Under the pieces are notes generated by a model, which did no database searches, had not been told where the DNA came from, and saw only the letters and a list, made by a program, of their open reading frames with translations. This document shows positions 54,193 through 62,277 of a stretch of DNA of 64,000 nucleotides, piece after piece. Every line of letters starts with the position of its first letter. Within the stretch, counting starts at the first letter, position 1. The translations under genes were made by a program, and so were the position numbers. Source of the stretch: JAWKSY01 sp041402125 (lineage in GTDB: Bacteria > Planctomycetota > GCA-002687715 > DRQF01); contig JAWKSY010000004.1 of assembly GCA_041402125.1 (NCBI GenBank), positions 62,001-126,000 of the forward strand. The letters are read 5' to 3'.

Positions 54193-54234
54193 TGGGCGAT
54201 ACTGGGGTCGAACCAGTGACCTCTACGGTGTGAA
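54193..54234 (-). pseudogene. tRNA-Val(CAC) 3' half, probable attachment-site core
   Basis: The minus strand reads as the 3' half of a valine tRNA: loop TTCACAC with anticodon CAC, the 3' anticodon stem CGTAG, AGGTC variable loop, a T arm with TTCGACC inside a perfect 5-bp stem, and the acceptor strand ATCGCCC plus A. The sequence 5' of the loop cannot pair: GCTCC stands where CTACG is required, and there is no D arm. It is therefore a fragment beginning at the anticodon loop, the usual crossover core for tyrosine integrases. Confidence 0.65.
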
Positions 54235-54330
54235 GGAGCAATAGCCTTACAACCGCGCTCACGCCAAGCCCCTGACGATCAACAACTTACAGTCTTCGGG
54301 GCCGGGGGTCAACGATCGCAAGATGTCGCC

Positions 54331-55662
54331 CTAAGTCGCGAATTGTCGGGGGCAATCTGTGCTCCGAGGGTCGGCTACCCCCGGTATGGGGCCGCCCGCC
54401 TGCCGCTCGATGCTCGCAAGCCGGCAACCTCGTGCCTCGCCGCTCTCACGGGCATCCAGCAAAGTGATCTTCCTCCTTCGCGGTGCCACCCGCCATGCTC
54501 GCTTCAATACTCCAGACGCTGCCGTCCCTGTCCACCCAGCCCCAGCTGCGGCTTGCCTTCGCAGGGGCGCAGCCGCCTCGCTGGGCGGCCTTCCCTGCAA
54601 GCCGTCGTGCGCCCTGATCTCGAAGTAGATCGTCCGATACTCGGTCGCGAGGACGCGAGCCTCCTCGAGGTTGTAGAAGAGCTCGCAGTCCAAGAGCTCG
54701 TCGCGAAGCTTGCCGTTGAAGCTCTCGACGAAGGCGTTCTGCCAGGGGCTTCCCGGCTCGATGAAGAGCGTTCGGACCCCGTGCTGACCGAGCCAGCGAC
54801 GCAGTCGGCGAGCGATGAATCCGGGCCGTTGTCGGAGCGCAGGAAACGGGGCGTGCCGCGCTCGATCATCAGTCCCGTCAGCACGTCGATCACGTCGTTC
54901 GCCTTGAAGCGACGGCCGACCTCGATCGCCAGGCACTCCCGGCTGTACTCGTCCACGACCGTCAGGATCTTCAGCCGCCGCCCGTCCTCGGTCCGATCGA
55001 AGACGAAGTCGTAGCTCCAGACCTCGTTGACCTCGGTCGCGGCGCGGCGCGTGATGCCGTTCTCGGAGCTGCCCAGGCGACGCCTTTTCCGGGCCTTCTT
55101 CGGCACCTGCATGCCCTCCTTGCGCCACAGGCGCTCGATGCGCTTGTGGTTCACCGGAGGGCCGGACTTGTTGACGAGATCCGTCATCCTCGGAGTTCCG
55201 TAGCGCGGGAAGCGCGCCGCCAGCTCCTTCAGCTGGCGCACCAGGGGCAGATCACGACCGGGGCTCTCCTCCCGACGACGCTGCGTCGATCGCGGCTGAC
55301 TGAGCATCTTGCAGGCACGGCGTTCGGAAACGCCGTGCTCCTTTCGAAGGTGCTCCACCGCGCGACGACCACGCGTCGGGCTCAGAAGTTTCCCCGGGCG
55401 ATGTCCCTCAGCATGGCGTTGTCGAGCGCCTGCTCTGCGACGAGCTTCTTCAGACGTCGGTTCTCGTCCTCGAGCTCCTTCAGCCGCTTCGCATCCGAGC
55501 CCTTCATGCCGCCGTACTGGTTTCGCCAGCGGCGAAGGTATGCTCGGAGACGCCGATGAGCTTCGCCACCTCGGCGATCGTCTTGCCCTCGGCCATGTGC
55601 ACCTCCGCATCGCGGAGCTTCCTGATGATCTCGTCCGGCGTGTGCCGCTTGCGCTGTCCCAT
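54331..55662 (-). pseudogene. IS3-family transposase (orfA + orfB), decayed by frameshifts
   Basis: The start at ATG 55662 gives the orfA helix-turn-helix: RKRHTPDEIIRKLRDAEVHM and AEVAKLIGVSEHTF, then in another frame RRWRNQYGGMKGSDAKRL and the leucine-zipper-like LEDENRRLKKLVAEQALDN, ending GNF. The orfB part has HGVSERRACKMLSQPRST, YGTPRMTDLV, WSYDFVFDRTEDGRRLK (first catalytic Asp), RFLRSDNGP (second Asp), then after another frame change LRRWLGQHGVRTLFIEPGSP and FVESFNGKLRDELLD (catalytic Glu). The normal orfA/orfB programmed shift does not explain both extra breaks, so the copy is probably inactive. The C-terminal tail after RPPSEAAAPLR is longer than usual and runs into non-homologous sequence. 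Terminal inverted repeats could not be delimited. Confidence 0.85.
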
Positions 55663-56209
55663 GGGAGTCCTTTCTGGCCCTGCGGGCCGGAGTTTACCCC
55701 ATAGCAGGTGGACTCGCGGACGGGGGGAAGGTCAGTTTGCCGGCGGACCGGACTTGTCGACGAGATCCGTCATCCTTGGGATACCACCGCCAAGCGCGAG
55801 GAAAGGACGAACCTCCTGACTCAAGACGTTCTTCGGTGATTGGATTCGATAGTTCAGCCTCTCACCGCAGCAACTCAAAGCCTCAGTCACCTCCAACAAC
55901 CTGAATCGGAGGTTTCTCATTCGGCCACCAGCGCTGACCGCCATGGGCGCATGAGGGGCGACACAGGAAACGCAACATCACGCGGAGTCAGATCCGTGCA
56001 CCAACGCCATCGAGCGACACAGGAAGGTCACGCAGCATCCAGATCAATCGAAGCGTGCTCCCGCGTCGGCTTCCCGAATCACCATTCTCAAGAAGGAGCG
56101 ACCAATGGCCCCTCGATCGACGGGGGGGGGGGGACGAGTGCGAAACAAGCGGCGGGATAGTCATTTCGAGATGATCAGTGGGGGCGAGATTCTGCCCACC
56201 ACCTCGTAT
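55663..56209. other. IS flank with a second transposase remnant, then non-coding DNA
   Basis: Positions 55738-55785 repeat (minus strand) part of the IS3 orfB found at 55157-55195: IPRMTDLVDKSGPP corresponds to TPRMTDLVNKSGPP, so a fragment of another copy lies directly behind the element. From about 55800 to 56209 the GC content drops and I see no supported gene; a run of ten G occurs near 56121-56130. Confidence 0.55.
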
Positions 56210-56936
56210 TCAATCGCACCCGGCCCAATGCACTCTTCGCGTTGCAGACTTCAACCTGAACGAAGTCAGGGACACATCTGAATCCAATTCGCCACGGTCG
56301 AGAAACACGTCTGAATACAGAATCACCATGGGATGGACCACCACGTCACTCGTTTGAAAGAACGCGATCGCAATGTTGAGTTCGCCATTCTCCTTCTCAA
56401 AGTAGACCGTGACTACAATCCCGCCAATGAGTGGTGAAGTGAGGTCCAACTCAATTGACGCATCGACACCGGGGTCTCGCGCTCGCTCTGCCCCACCGTA
56501 TTCTTCCCAACTGACTTCAGACCACGGCGTCCCAACCCACCCATTCCCCGTCACATCATCGCGAGATTGGTTAATCTCCCGGAATCGCCACCTCTGACCA
56601 AGCTCCTTCACGCCATCTTCTGCATGGACCTCGCACTGAAAAGGCTGACGCCCCATGGATGACGCGAGAACTCCACATCTTCTCCATTTTGTCCCGGAGT
56701 TCCGGTGGAAAACCAGATGGATAGAAAAATCCTGACTCACCGAGATGACCCTGGTCGTCAGGGCTCGAGTCTCTGGGCGAAGCGGAGCTTTGCACGACAG
56801 CGTCCCTCAACGCCTCTCGAGGGGCTTGTCGCTCTTCATCTGCACAGCCAATTTGGACAATCGCGACAAGAAGCGCCGCTGAGAGCCGGAGAACCGAAGT
56901 GATCACGGACTCAATGACGGGGTCATGCACTCTCAT
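56210..56936 (-). CDS. Putative lipoprotein of unknown function (apparent frameshift)
   Basis: ATG 56936 begins a signal-like N-terminus (VITSVLRLSAALLVAIVQIGC) with a cysteine at about residue 31, suggesting a lipoprotein. The frame carries on through EERQAPREALRDAVVQ and GFFYPSGFPPELRDKMEKMW, then closes at 56571. A second frame, offset as by one extra base near 56650-56700, continues with SMGRQPFQCEVHAEDGVKELG and a probable beta domain (SIELDLTSPLIGGIVVTVYF, FFQTSDVVVHPMVILYSD) to a stop at 56210. I join them as one gene of about 241 residues; two separate small genes are the alternative. The family is not recognised. The GC content is lower than in the core region. Confidence 0.4.
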
Positions 56937-56992
56937 GGACTTGTACCGCGATCGGTCTTTCGGACGCCGGACTTCAGGATCTACGGGTCTCA

Positions 56993-58270
56993 TCACGATT
57001 GACCGCACCGCCTCGATGCAGTTCTCCCAACCTGTCCATACTTGCGATTTCCATGCGCCATGATGGCTCCAAGATTGAGGCCTACCATTCGATCTGTCGG
57101 CGATGACGTTCGAAGATACCCAGGAATTTCATTGCGACCAGGATCTGAGGGACTTACCCGGCGATGCACCCGCTGATTCGTTCGCTCTCGATCTTCCCTG
57201 GTCGTCGAACCGCCAGGTGGTCCAGTTCCAGGACCTCCTCCTCCGCCGCCCGTGGTCCCTCCCGGCGGCTTGGGGCGGGGGCTCGATGAGGGAGGGCTGG
57301 TCGGGGGCGGCCACCGCAGGATGCCTGGAATCGGGAAACAACACGGTGGCTCAAATGAACAGTCCACCCAGTGCCGAAACCCATTAATGATGAACTCCGC
57401 GCTTGGGAGGCCAAACGAGGGAGCACCAGTTTGCGAGAATGGCTCAGTCTTGGGATTGGGGTGGCCGTCGCCGCCGAGAATGTGGCCGAATTCGTGGATC
57501 CAGACAAAGATGGCGTCCATTCCGTCGGGAGCATACCAATCGCCCAACTTCGTTGTACCCACCAACGTGTCATTATCGACAGGAAGAGTAAGTGTGGCTG
57601 AGCGCTGACCACGAGTGCCCGCGTCCCTCATGTCGCTTAGAGAAACCCAACCACCAGGCCCTCTCTTACCCCTCTCCGGCGCAAACGCCGCATAGGCGTT
57701 CAATGCGGGGCTTCTCATTTGCGTCGAGAGCACCAGGTTTAATCCCGGCGGCAGATCGATATCGAAGGGCGTTTTGCCCTTTGGGAATTCCAAGTCAATT
57801 CGCACACTAAACCTGCAGCCCGGACCCGTCGCAAACCACTCACAATCTACCCGGTAGTGTGAGTAGTAGAACTCAATCCACTCTTTGAATTCCAGCGCTG
57901 CCTGCTCAACTTTCGCCGCATCTCCACCGATGGCACCAACGAACCAGTCGTCCGTCATGACTCGAATCTTGTATACGAGGACATGATCACAGGGAGTCGA
58001 GGACTCGATAGAGGGCTTGAATGTCGGGTACCACTTTTGCTTGGATAATCCAGGATCCTGCCCGCCCGCCCCATCTTGCATCATTCCCAATCCCCCATCG
58101 TGGCGAGCACGAGCAGACCCCGAAATCGCGTCCAAGGGATCTTCGGCGCGAAGCGAGACACGGGGACGTGTGTCAGCACATGTCGCGCAGCCGCATCCAG
58201 GGAACTGTTGCGAAAGCAAATCGGACGTTGACATCATCCGAGAGCGCAAGGGCTTCTTGCAGTTGGCCAT
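56993..58270 (-). CDS. Metzincin-like zinc protease of the accessory region
   Basis: This 425-residue protein starts at ATG 58270, preceded by GGAG 8 nt upstream within an 11-bp tandem repeat. There is no classical signal peptide; residues 20-35 hold a CGCATCAD cluster. The core has DWFVGAIGGDAAKVEQAALEF, then the zinc site WIHEFGHILGGDGHPN, which gives HExxH followed by Gly and a third His as in metzincins (spacing one residue longer than the canonical HExxHxxGxxH). After the domain comes a Pro/Gly-rich, low-complexity linker (RWPPPTSPPSSSPRPKPPGG) and a basic tail. Such proteases are often secreted effectors or proteins that cleave other proteins, but no substrate can be inferred. It is the best-supported enzyme of the right-hand island. 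Confidence 0.7.
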   Translation of the reverse strand: MANCKKPLRSRMMSTSDLLSQQFPGCGCATCADTRPRVSLRAEDPLDAISGSARARHDGGLGMMQDGAGGQDPGLSKQKWYPTFKPSIESSTPCDHVLVYKIRVMTDDWFVGAIGGDAAKVEQAALEFKEWIEFYYSHYRVDCEWFATGPGCRFSVRIDLEFPKGKTPFDIDLPPGLNLVLSTQMRSPALNAYAAFAPERGKRGPGGWVSLSDMRDAGTRGQRSATLTLPVDNDTLVGTTKLGDWYAPDGMDAIFVWIHEFGHILGGDGHPNPKTEPFSQTGAPSFGLPSAEFIINGFRHWVDCSFEPPCCFPIPGILRWPPPTSPPSSSPRPKPPGGTTGGGGGGPGTGPPGGSTTREDRERTNQRVHRRVSPSDPGRNEIPGYLRTSSPTDRMVGLNLGAIMAHGNRKYGQVGRTASRRCGQS

Positions 58271-58299
58271 GCTTGACTCCTGCTTGACTCCTGCTTGAC
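58271..58299. repeat. 11-bp tandem repeat over the protease ribosome site
   Basis: GCTTGACTCCT occurs twice in full (58271-58281, 58282-58292) and once truncated (58293-58299). On the minus strand each full unit contributes an AGGAG, so the metzincin gene has two tandem Shine-Dalgarno copies. Change in copy number by slippage would shift RBS spacing. Confidence 0.7.
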
Positions 58300-58347
58300 C
58301 CGAATGAGTCGGTCAGGATTCGCCTGTTGTCGTGCCGAGTAGCGCGC

Positions 58348-58695
58348 CTACGGTGCGACGTCATCCCACCAGATGGGATCGAGCATCCGAAAGAGCGCCC
58401 AGTCGCCCGCAGCAGCTTCGCTGAATGTGTACCGGTAGCGAACCAGCTCCTCGACACCGCGAGCTGTCGCGTCAATCTGCCCCGCAGTCGACTTGACTGC
58501 GGTCACGCCGCTGAGCGTACCCGCGCCCGTGTCTTCGCTGTTCTTCGTGACCAGCTCGACGACGAAGTTGCCGGTGAGTTTCGCGCCCACGAGATCGAGC
58601 GTGAAGGTGATGTTGTCGCCCTGGCGGGGCATCCACGGGCCGTAGACGATGATAGACGTCGTGGCCGTGTTCATCAGGAACTGCGCTTGGAACAT
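58348..58695 (-). CDS. Small beta-rich protein of unknown function
   Basis: This 115-residue protein starts at ATG 58695 with AGGAAGG just upstream. No signal peptide is present. It is rich in beta-strand pattern: SIIVYGPWMPRQGDNITFTLDLVG, LTGNFVVELVTKNSED, GVEELVRYRYTFSEA and a Trp-rich end (DWALFRMLDPIWWDDVAP). It reads like a structural or assembly protein, perhaps of a phage-derived particle, but this is only an impression. The family is not recognised. It lies upstream of the metzincin gene on the same strand with about 80 nt between them. Confidence 0.5.
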   Translation of the reverse strand: MFQAQFLMNTATTSIIVYGPWMPRQGDNITFTLDLVGAKLTGNFVVELVTKNSEDTGAGTLSGVTAVKSTAGQIDATARGVEELVRYRYTFSEAAAGDWALFRMLDPIWWDDVAP

Positions 58696-59075
58696 GCCTT
58701 CCTCCTATGTGGACGGACCCCAAGATGGCATCCCGTTGGGTGCACTTCTCGGTCGAGTTTTGGGATCGGAGCCTGAAGCCCGCTCTTCCAAGGGCGGGCG
58801 TCGACGGGTTGCCGACGACCTTATGAGCATGCTCCTTGCGGACGCACGCTGTCAAATTCGAATTCGAATTCGGTGCGAGCGACGCTCCTCGACCGCGCAC
58901 CTTTAGCCGAAGTGCGCGAGCTGCATCGCCATGTGCCGCATTGACTTCGCGTCAGCGTCCGATTGGAGGGGCGGGGGTGGAAGAAGTTCTGCTGCGACGA
59001 TGGACGCCAAGATGCAGGGCAGCTCGCTGATCGCTTCGACGAGGGAGAAGCGACGCCGGCGAGAGCGTCGAACTC
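58696..59075. other. Gap with short AATTCG repeats, no gene supported
   Basis: This 380-nt stretch contains three direct AATTCG units (about 58855-58873) and several short open frames without recognisable content. No RNA gene or terminator is clear. Confidence 0.4.
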
Positions 59076-59288
59076 GTGGCGATCGCGCCGCTCACCTACA
59101 AGGTCGGCGCGATGGAGATGACGAAGAGGGGCGAGTACGTCTTCTTCCACGTCGTCCAGAACACGACCGCGGATCTCACGACAATCGACCGCTGGACGGC
59201 CGACCCACTCGGGCTCGACGGTAAGGTGCAGGAACTTGGAGCGGTCGATGTGACCGTCGAGCGGCGGGTGGAGGCGGCCGAGGTCTGA
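59076..59288 (+). CDS. Possible small protein of unknown function
   Basis: GTG 59076 opens 70 codons with a plausible beta-rich composition (GAMEMTKRGEYVFFHVVQNTTADLTTIDRW, then DPLGLDGKVQELGAVDVTVERRVE). The same frame is open a little further upstream without a clear start. It is listed because its codon usage and composition look protein-like, but no family or motif supports it; it may be a relative of the small 58348-58695 protein in style only. Confidence 0.3.
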   Translation: MAIAPLTYKVGAMEMTKRGEYVFFHVVQNTTADLTTIDRWTADPLGLDGKVQELGAVDVTVERRVEAAEV

Positions 59289-59423
59289 TCGCCCAGGTGC
59301 GGAGGTCTCGTTGTTGCCTCGCTGCCGGGCAACACCGGGACCATGTCCCCCGCTTCACCCTACTGATCAAGAGGCAACCGCACGCGCGAAGATCAGCGCA
59401 TCGAAGTAGAGAACGAGAGAATC

Positions 59424-59879
59424 ATGAACGACCCGAAACCACGCCACCCTGACCAATTCGCCGCCATCATCGACGAGGCGATGCGACTGCTCCACGAGAT
59501 CCACCAGCTCCGGACAAGCGGAGTCTTCGTCGAGCGTCATCACAAGGCTTCGCGCGCGATCGCCGCGCTGTCGGACGACCTATCGCATTCCCGCGACGTC
59601 CCAAATGGCCTCGGCCATCGCGCATCCGAGGAAGCCGTTGCTTGGTCTCATGGAGCGGGATCGACTCCGCCCCCGTCGTCAGCCTCGTCGCGCGAGATCT
59701 CGGCCATCGCTGCGATCTCGTCTCTCGCCGAGGCGACGGTGAGGATCGTCGCATTCAAGGGAGCCCGGCCGATCGACGATTGCTGCGAGATGATCTCGGA
59801 GAACCTCTGGGCGGTGCGGAAGCACATCGAGGCGGCCAGGGGCGAGGAGTCCACCGACAGCACGGGGGGGGGGGACTGA
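59424..59879 (+). CDS. Helical protein of unknown function
   Basis: This 151-residue protein starts at ATG 59424. It is mostly helical with heptad-like stretches (FAAIIDEAMRLLHEIHQLRTSG, ASRAIAALSDDLSHSRD, ISAIAAISSLAEATVRIVAF, CCEMISENLWAVRKHIEAARG). No signal peptide, membrane segment or known motif is evident. A run of nine G at about 59868-59876 overlaps its last codons, so the annotated C-terminus (DSTGGGD) depends on an error-prone homopolymer. Confidence 0.45.
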   Translation: MNDPKPRHPDQFAAIIDEAMRLLHEIHQLRTSGVFVERHHKASRAIAALSDDLSHSRDVPNGLGHRASEEAVAWSHGAGSTPPPSSASSREISAIAAISSLAEATVRIVAFKGARPIDDCCEMISENLWAVRKHIEAARGEESTDSTGGGD

Positions 59880-59979
59880 TTCTCCGTCACCCGCGGTTAC
59901 CGCCGCCGTCGGAAGGACGCACGTCGGCGCCTCCGGCCCCCAGGGATCCAAGGGTCGGGGGCGCCCTACTTCGGTTCGA

Positions 59980-60516
59980 TCACTCGCTATCGAGGGGATC
60001 GAGGCCAGACTCCCTGCTTGCCTCGAGCAAGGGAGCGTCATCAAGCGTCGTCAGAAGGCTCACCTTGACTGCGCCCCTCGCCATTAACGCCATGCGCTCA
60101 TCGCACGTGAATAGCTCCACGCATCCGCGCGTCACTGCCGTTGCGATGATCATTAGATCGACCTTGAACTTCTGCTTTCCATCTTCGGCGTAGAGCGCAC
60201 GTAGGCTTCCGCGAGCGCGTTCCCTGAAGAGATCCGCGGCCACGATGGAGGCCGCGACGTCGTACCCAACGACCGCCACGGCTTCTTGAATGTCGTATGC
60301 ATACCTCTCGCTTGCCTCGCTGTTAGAGAAGGCAGCGAGCATCTCGGTGAGCGCTGGAGCCGGGAGAATGATGTCGACTTTGTCGCTCTTCAGCTTCTCG
60401 AAGAGCCAAGCAACACGCGCGGACATCTTCTCGTCATCTCCGCCAGCTCCCGGAACGTGCTGGAGAACACTGGCGTCGATCGCGACGAGTTTCCGATCCA
60501 CAGCGCGCGGACTCAC
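59980..60516 (-). CDS. PIN-domain ribonuclease-like protein, coupled to 60513-61262
   Basis: This 178-residue protein starts at GTG 60516, overlapping the upstream stop by 4 nt (GTGA). It is a PIN-fold protein: the first acidic residue in RKLVAIDASVLQH (about Asp14), Glu in PAPALTEMLAAF, Asp in FKVDLMIIATAVTRG (about Asp121), and the last Asp in VELFTCDERMALMA. These four acids form the metal site of VapC-like and other RNA-cleaving PIN nucleases. It is larger than classical VapC toxins (about 130 residues). The translationally coupled upstream gene encodes a 249-residue protein without known toxin or antitoxin motifs, so the pair may be a non-canonical toxin-antitoxin or RNA-processing unit. 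Confidence 0.75.
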   Translation of the reverse strand: MSPRAVDRKLVAIDASVLQHVPGAGGDDEKMSARVAWLFEKLKSDKVDIILPAPALTEMLAAFSNSEASERYAYDIQEAVAVVGYDVAASIVAADLFRERARGSLRALYAEDGKQKFKVDLMIIATAVTRGCVELFTCDERMALMARGAVKVSLLTTLDDAPLLEASRESGLDPLDSE

Positions 60517-61262
60517 TCCCAATCATCCCCGACTGGGTCAGGCTTTCCGAGAAGGCTGGACGCTTTCGTGAGCACCTGAAGCGCGCGTGACGAATCAAAT
60601 CGACGAACGTCATCGACATCCTTCACGCTCAGGACGCGGCCGCCCTTTCCCACGTTCATCCAGCCTCGGATGTGGACGGATTCTGCTATGAGAACCCGGT
60701 ACTCGCGGACCTGATGGTGAGTCAGATGCACCTCGACCCTCGTGCCATCGTGCTGACGAACGCTCATTCGGCACCTCTTTGCGTTCATCGACTCGACGAC
60801 GCCAAGCGTGGATCCGTAGGCGCGCCGGGGTACTTCATGATCCGGGTCTTTGATCTCGGTTGCGCGTTCCAAGTGTACGACGATCGGATGCTCGTCTCCG
60901 AAGCTCAGCTCGGCACTTCCGCCCTCGATCTTCTCGACCGCCGTCTTGACTCGCCGCGAGAATTGAAGCGCGCGCCCCGTCTTTCCTTCGGGGGCGTCGC
61001 TGACCACAGCCTGAACCTCGCGGCCGAATCTCGAGACCTCCACTGCGCTGCCCACGCGCCCGCGAGCGTGTACGCACGAGTGCTCGATCGCGACGATGTG
61101 AAAATCCAGTGCGGGGCCGTCGTTTTCGGCGTCAAGAGCACCAATGAGCTCGCGGAGCACGTCCACAAGATCGCGGCCGTCCATGTTCTCAGGAGAAAGG
61201 TCGGCCCCGCCGATCGTCCCCCGAAATCTGATTGAGAGGTTGCTCTCGCTCTTCGTGCTCAT
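60513..61262 (-). CDS. Unknown protein coupled to the PIN nuclease
   Basis: This 249-residue soluble protein starts at ATG 61262. It has a strong alpha/beta pattern: LSIRFRGTIGGADLSPENMDGRDLVDVLRELIGALDAE at the start, VAIEHSCVHARGRVGSAVEVSRF, HPIVVHLERATEIKDPDHEVPRRAYGSTLGVVESMN, then a DNA- or RNA-binding-like basic strand region (KRCRMSVRQHDGTRVEVHLTHHQVREYRVLIAESVHIRGW) and a final helix. I do not recognise the family. Its stop overlaps the PIN gene's GTG start. If the pair is a toxin-antitoxin module, this is the antitoxin candidate, though it is unusually large. Confidence 0.6.
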   Translation of the reverse strand: MSTKSESNLSIRFRGTIGGADLSPENMDGRDLVDVLRELIGALDAENDGPALDFHIVAIEHSCVHARGRVGSAVEVSRFGREVQAVVSDAPEGKTGRALQFSRRVKTAVEKIEGGSAELSFGDEHPIVVHLERATEIKDPDHEVPRRAYGSTLGVVESMNAKRCRMSVRQHDGTRVEVHLTHHQVREYRVLIAESVHIRGWMNVGKGGRVLSVKDVDDVRRFDSSRALQVLTKASSLLGKPDPVGDDWE

Positions 61263-61438
61263 GGGTCTACTCTACAGCAGACGCTATCCGCCGCGAGATG
61301 CCCCGGTCAAGCGCCGAGAACTTGGTCGCCAGGGGGAGATTCCCGGAGTTTTCCCGTAACCCCCCACCCCGCCCCCGCATACCAGGTGGCCCCCGGGATA
61401 CCGCGACCTGGGAGCCTCTCCCCTCCCCCGGAGCGCCG

Positions 61439-61870
61439 ATGTCTCTCGCGAGCGGATTCTGCCCCTACTGTGATGAGCGCCGCTCGGGCGTGAAGCCACA
61501 GGCTTCGACGGTCGCGTGGCTTCTGCTCTTCATCGCGAATGCCATCATCGGCATGTGCATGTGGCCGCTCTGGCTCGGGCTTCCGATCTGGATCGTCGGT
61601 TGGTTCCTCGACGCCTTCGTCCAGGCTGCGAAGTCCCCGCGCTGCACCGTCTGTGGCACCGCCCTGAACTCAGGCGCCGCCATGCGCCTTCCTCCGCCCG
61701 AGGTCCTCGAGGCCCAGCGCCACGCGTCCAACGAGCGCGCGGCCGAGGCGCAGGCGGCGCGCGACGCGGAGCGGAAGCGCCTAGCCGAGCTCGAGGCTCG
61801 CGGCATCGACACCCGCAGCCCCTTCATGCAGTGGGCGTTTCCGCGGAAGAAGCGCAGAAGGCGAATGTGA
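61439..61870 (+). CDS. Zinc-ribbon membrane protein
   Basis: This 143-residue protein starts at ATG 61439. Two CxxC pairs (FCPYCDERR at 8-11 and RCTVCGT near 65-68) would form a zinc ribbon, separated by a hydrophobic region (VAWLLLFIANAIIGMCMWPLWLGLPIWIVGWF) long enough for one or two membrane spans. The C-terminal 60 residues form a charged helix (AAEAQAARDAERKRLAELEARG) ending in a very basic KKRRRRM. This is a common layout for small prokaryotic zinc-ribbon membrane proteins of unknown function. Confidence 0.6.
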   Translation: MSLASGFCPYCDERRSGVKPQASTVAWLLLFIANAIIGMCMWPLWLGLPIWIVGWFLDAFVQAAKSPRCTVCGTALNSGAAMRLPPPEVLEAQRHASNERAAEAQAARDAERKRLAELEARGIDTRSPFMQWAFPRKKRRRRM

Positions 61871-62268
61871 CTCAGATGGCCGAACGTCCAGACATGATAG
61901 AGTTGACGGGCGAGGTGTTCGACGCGCCGGCCGAGCACTTCAAGGCTCTCGCGACGGTTGGCGACGTGCGTCTCTACCCGAAAGACAACAACAGCGCTCG
62001 GTGGAGGCGCGAGCATGGGCACATGAACGAGGGGTTTCCCGGGCATTGTGCGGCGTCCATCTGTTGGGCCCGTGGAAAGAGCTCGACCCTATACCTCAGC
62101 CCTGCGATCGACCGAGAGGCTCTCTTCTTTGCGCTTCGGCGAGAGTCAGCGGATGCGATGGAACGCGCGACGAAGGCGCTCGCTTCTCGAGACGACTGGC
62201 GCGCGACCTGGGACGGCGAGAAGAAGAAGTACGTCCTTGGGACCAACGCTGAGACCTCCCCCGAGTAG
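61867..62268 (+). CDS. Small soluble protein of unknown function
   Basis: GTG 61867 overlaps the preceding stop (GTGA) and has AAGG five nt upstream; ATG 61876 is a possible alternative. The product is 130-133 residues of alpha/beta character (MIELTGEVFDAPAEHFKALATVGDVRLYPKD, HCAASICWARGKSSTLYLSPAIDREALFFALRRESADAMERATKAL). No motif or known family is seen. Coupling to the zinc-ribbon gene suggests a shared function. Confidence 0.5.
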   Translation: MTQMAERPDMIELTGEVFDAPAEHFKALATVGDVRLYPKDNNSARWRREHGHMNEGFPGHCAASICWARGKSSTLYLSPAIDREALFFALRRESADAMERATKALASRDDWRATWDGEKKKYVLGTNAETSPE

Positions 62269-62277
62269 AATCTCGGC

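Noticed and set aside
54193..54275. Complete tRNA-Val gene
   Set aside because: The 3' half is perfect, but the 5' half cannot form an anticodon stem (GCTCC opposite CGTAG), a D arm or an acceptor stem, so I call it a fragment.
55840..56160. Plus-strand frame of 106 codons behind the IS
   Set aside because: Low complexity, no ribosome site of note and depends on a run of ten G; not supported.
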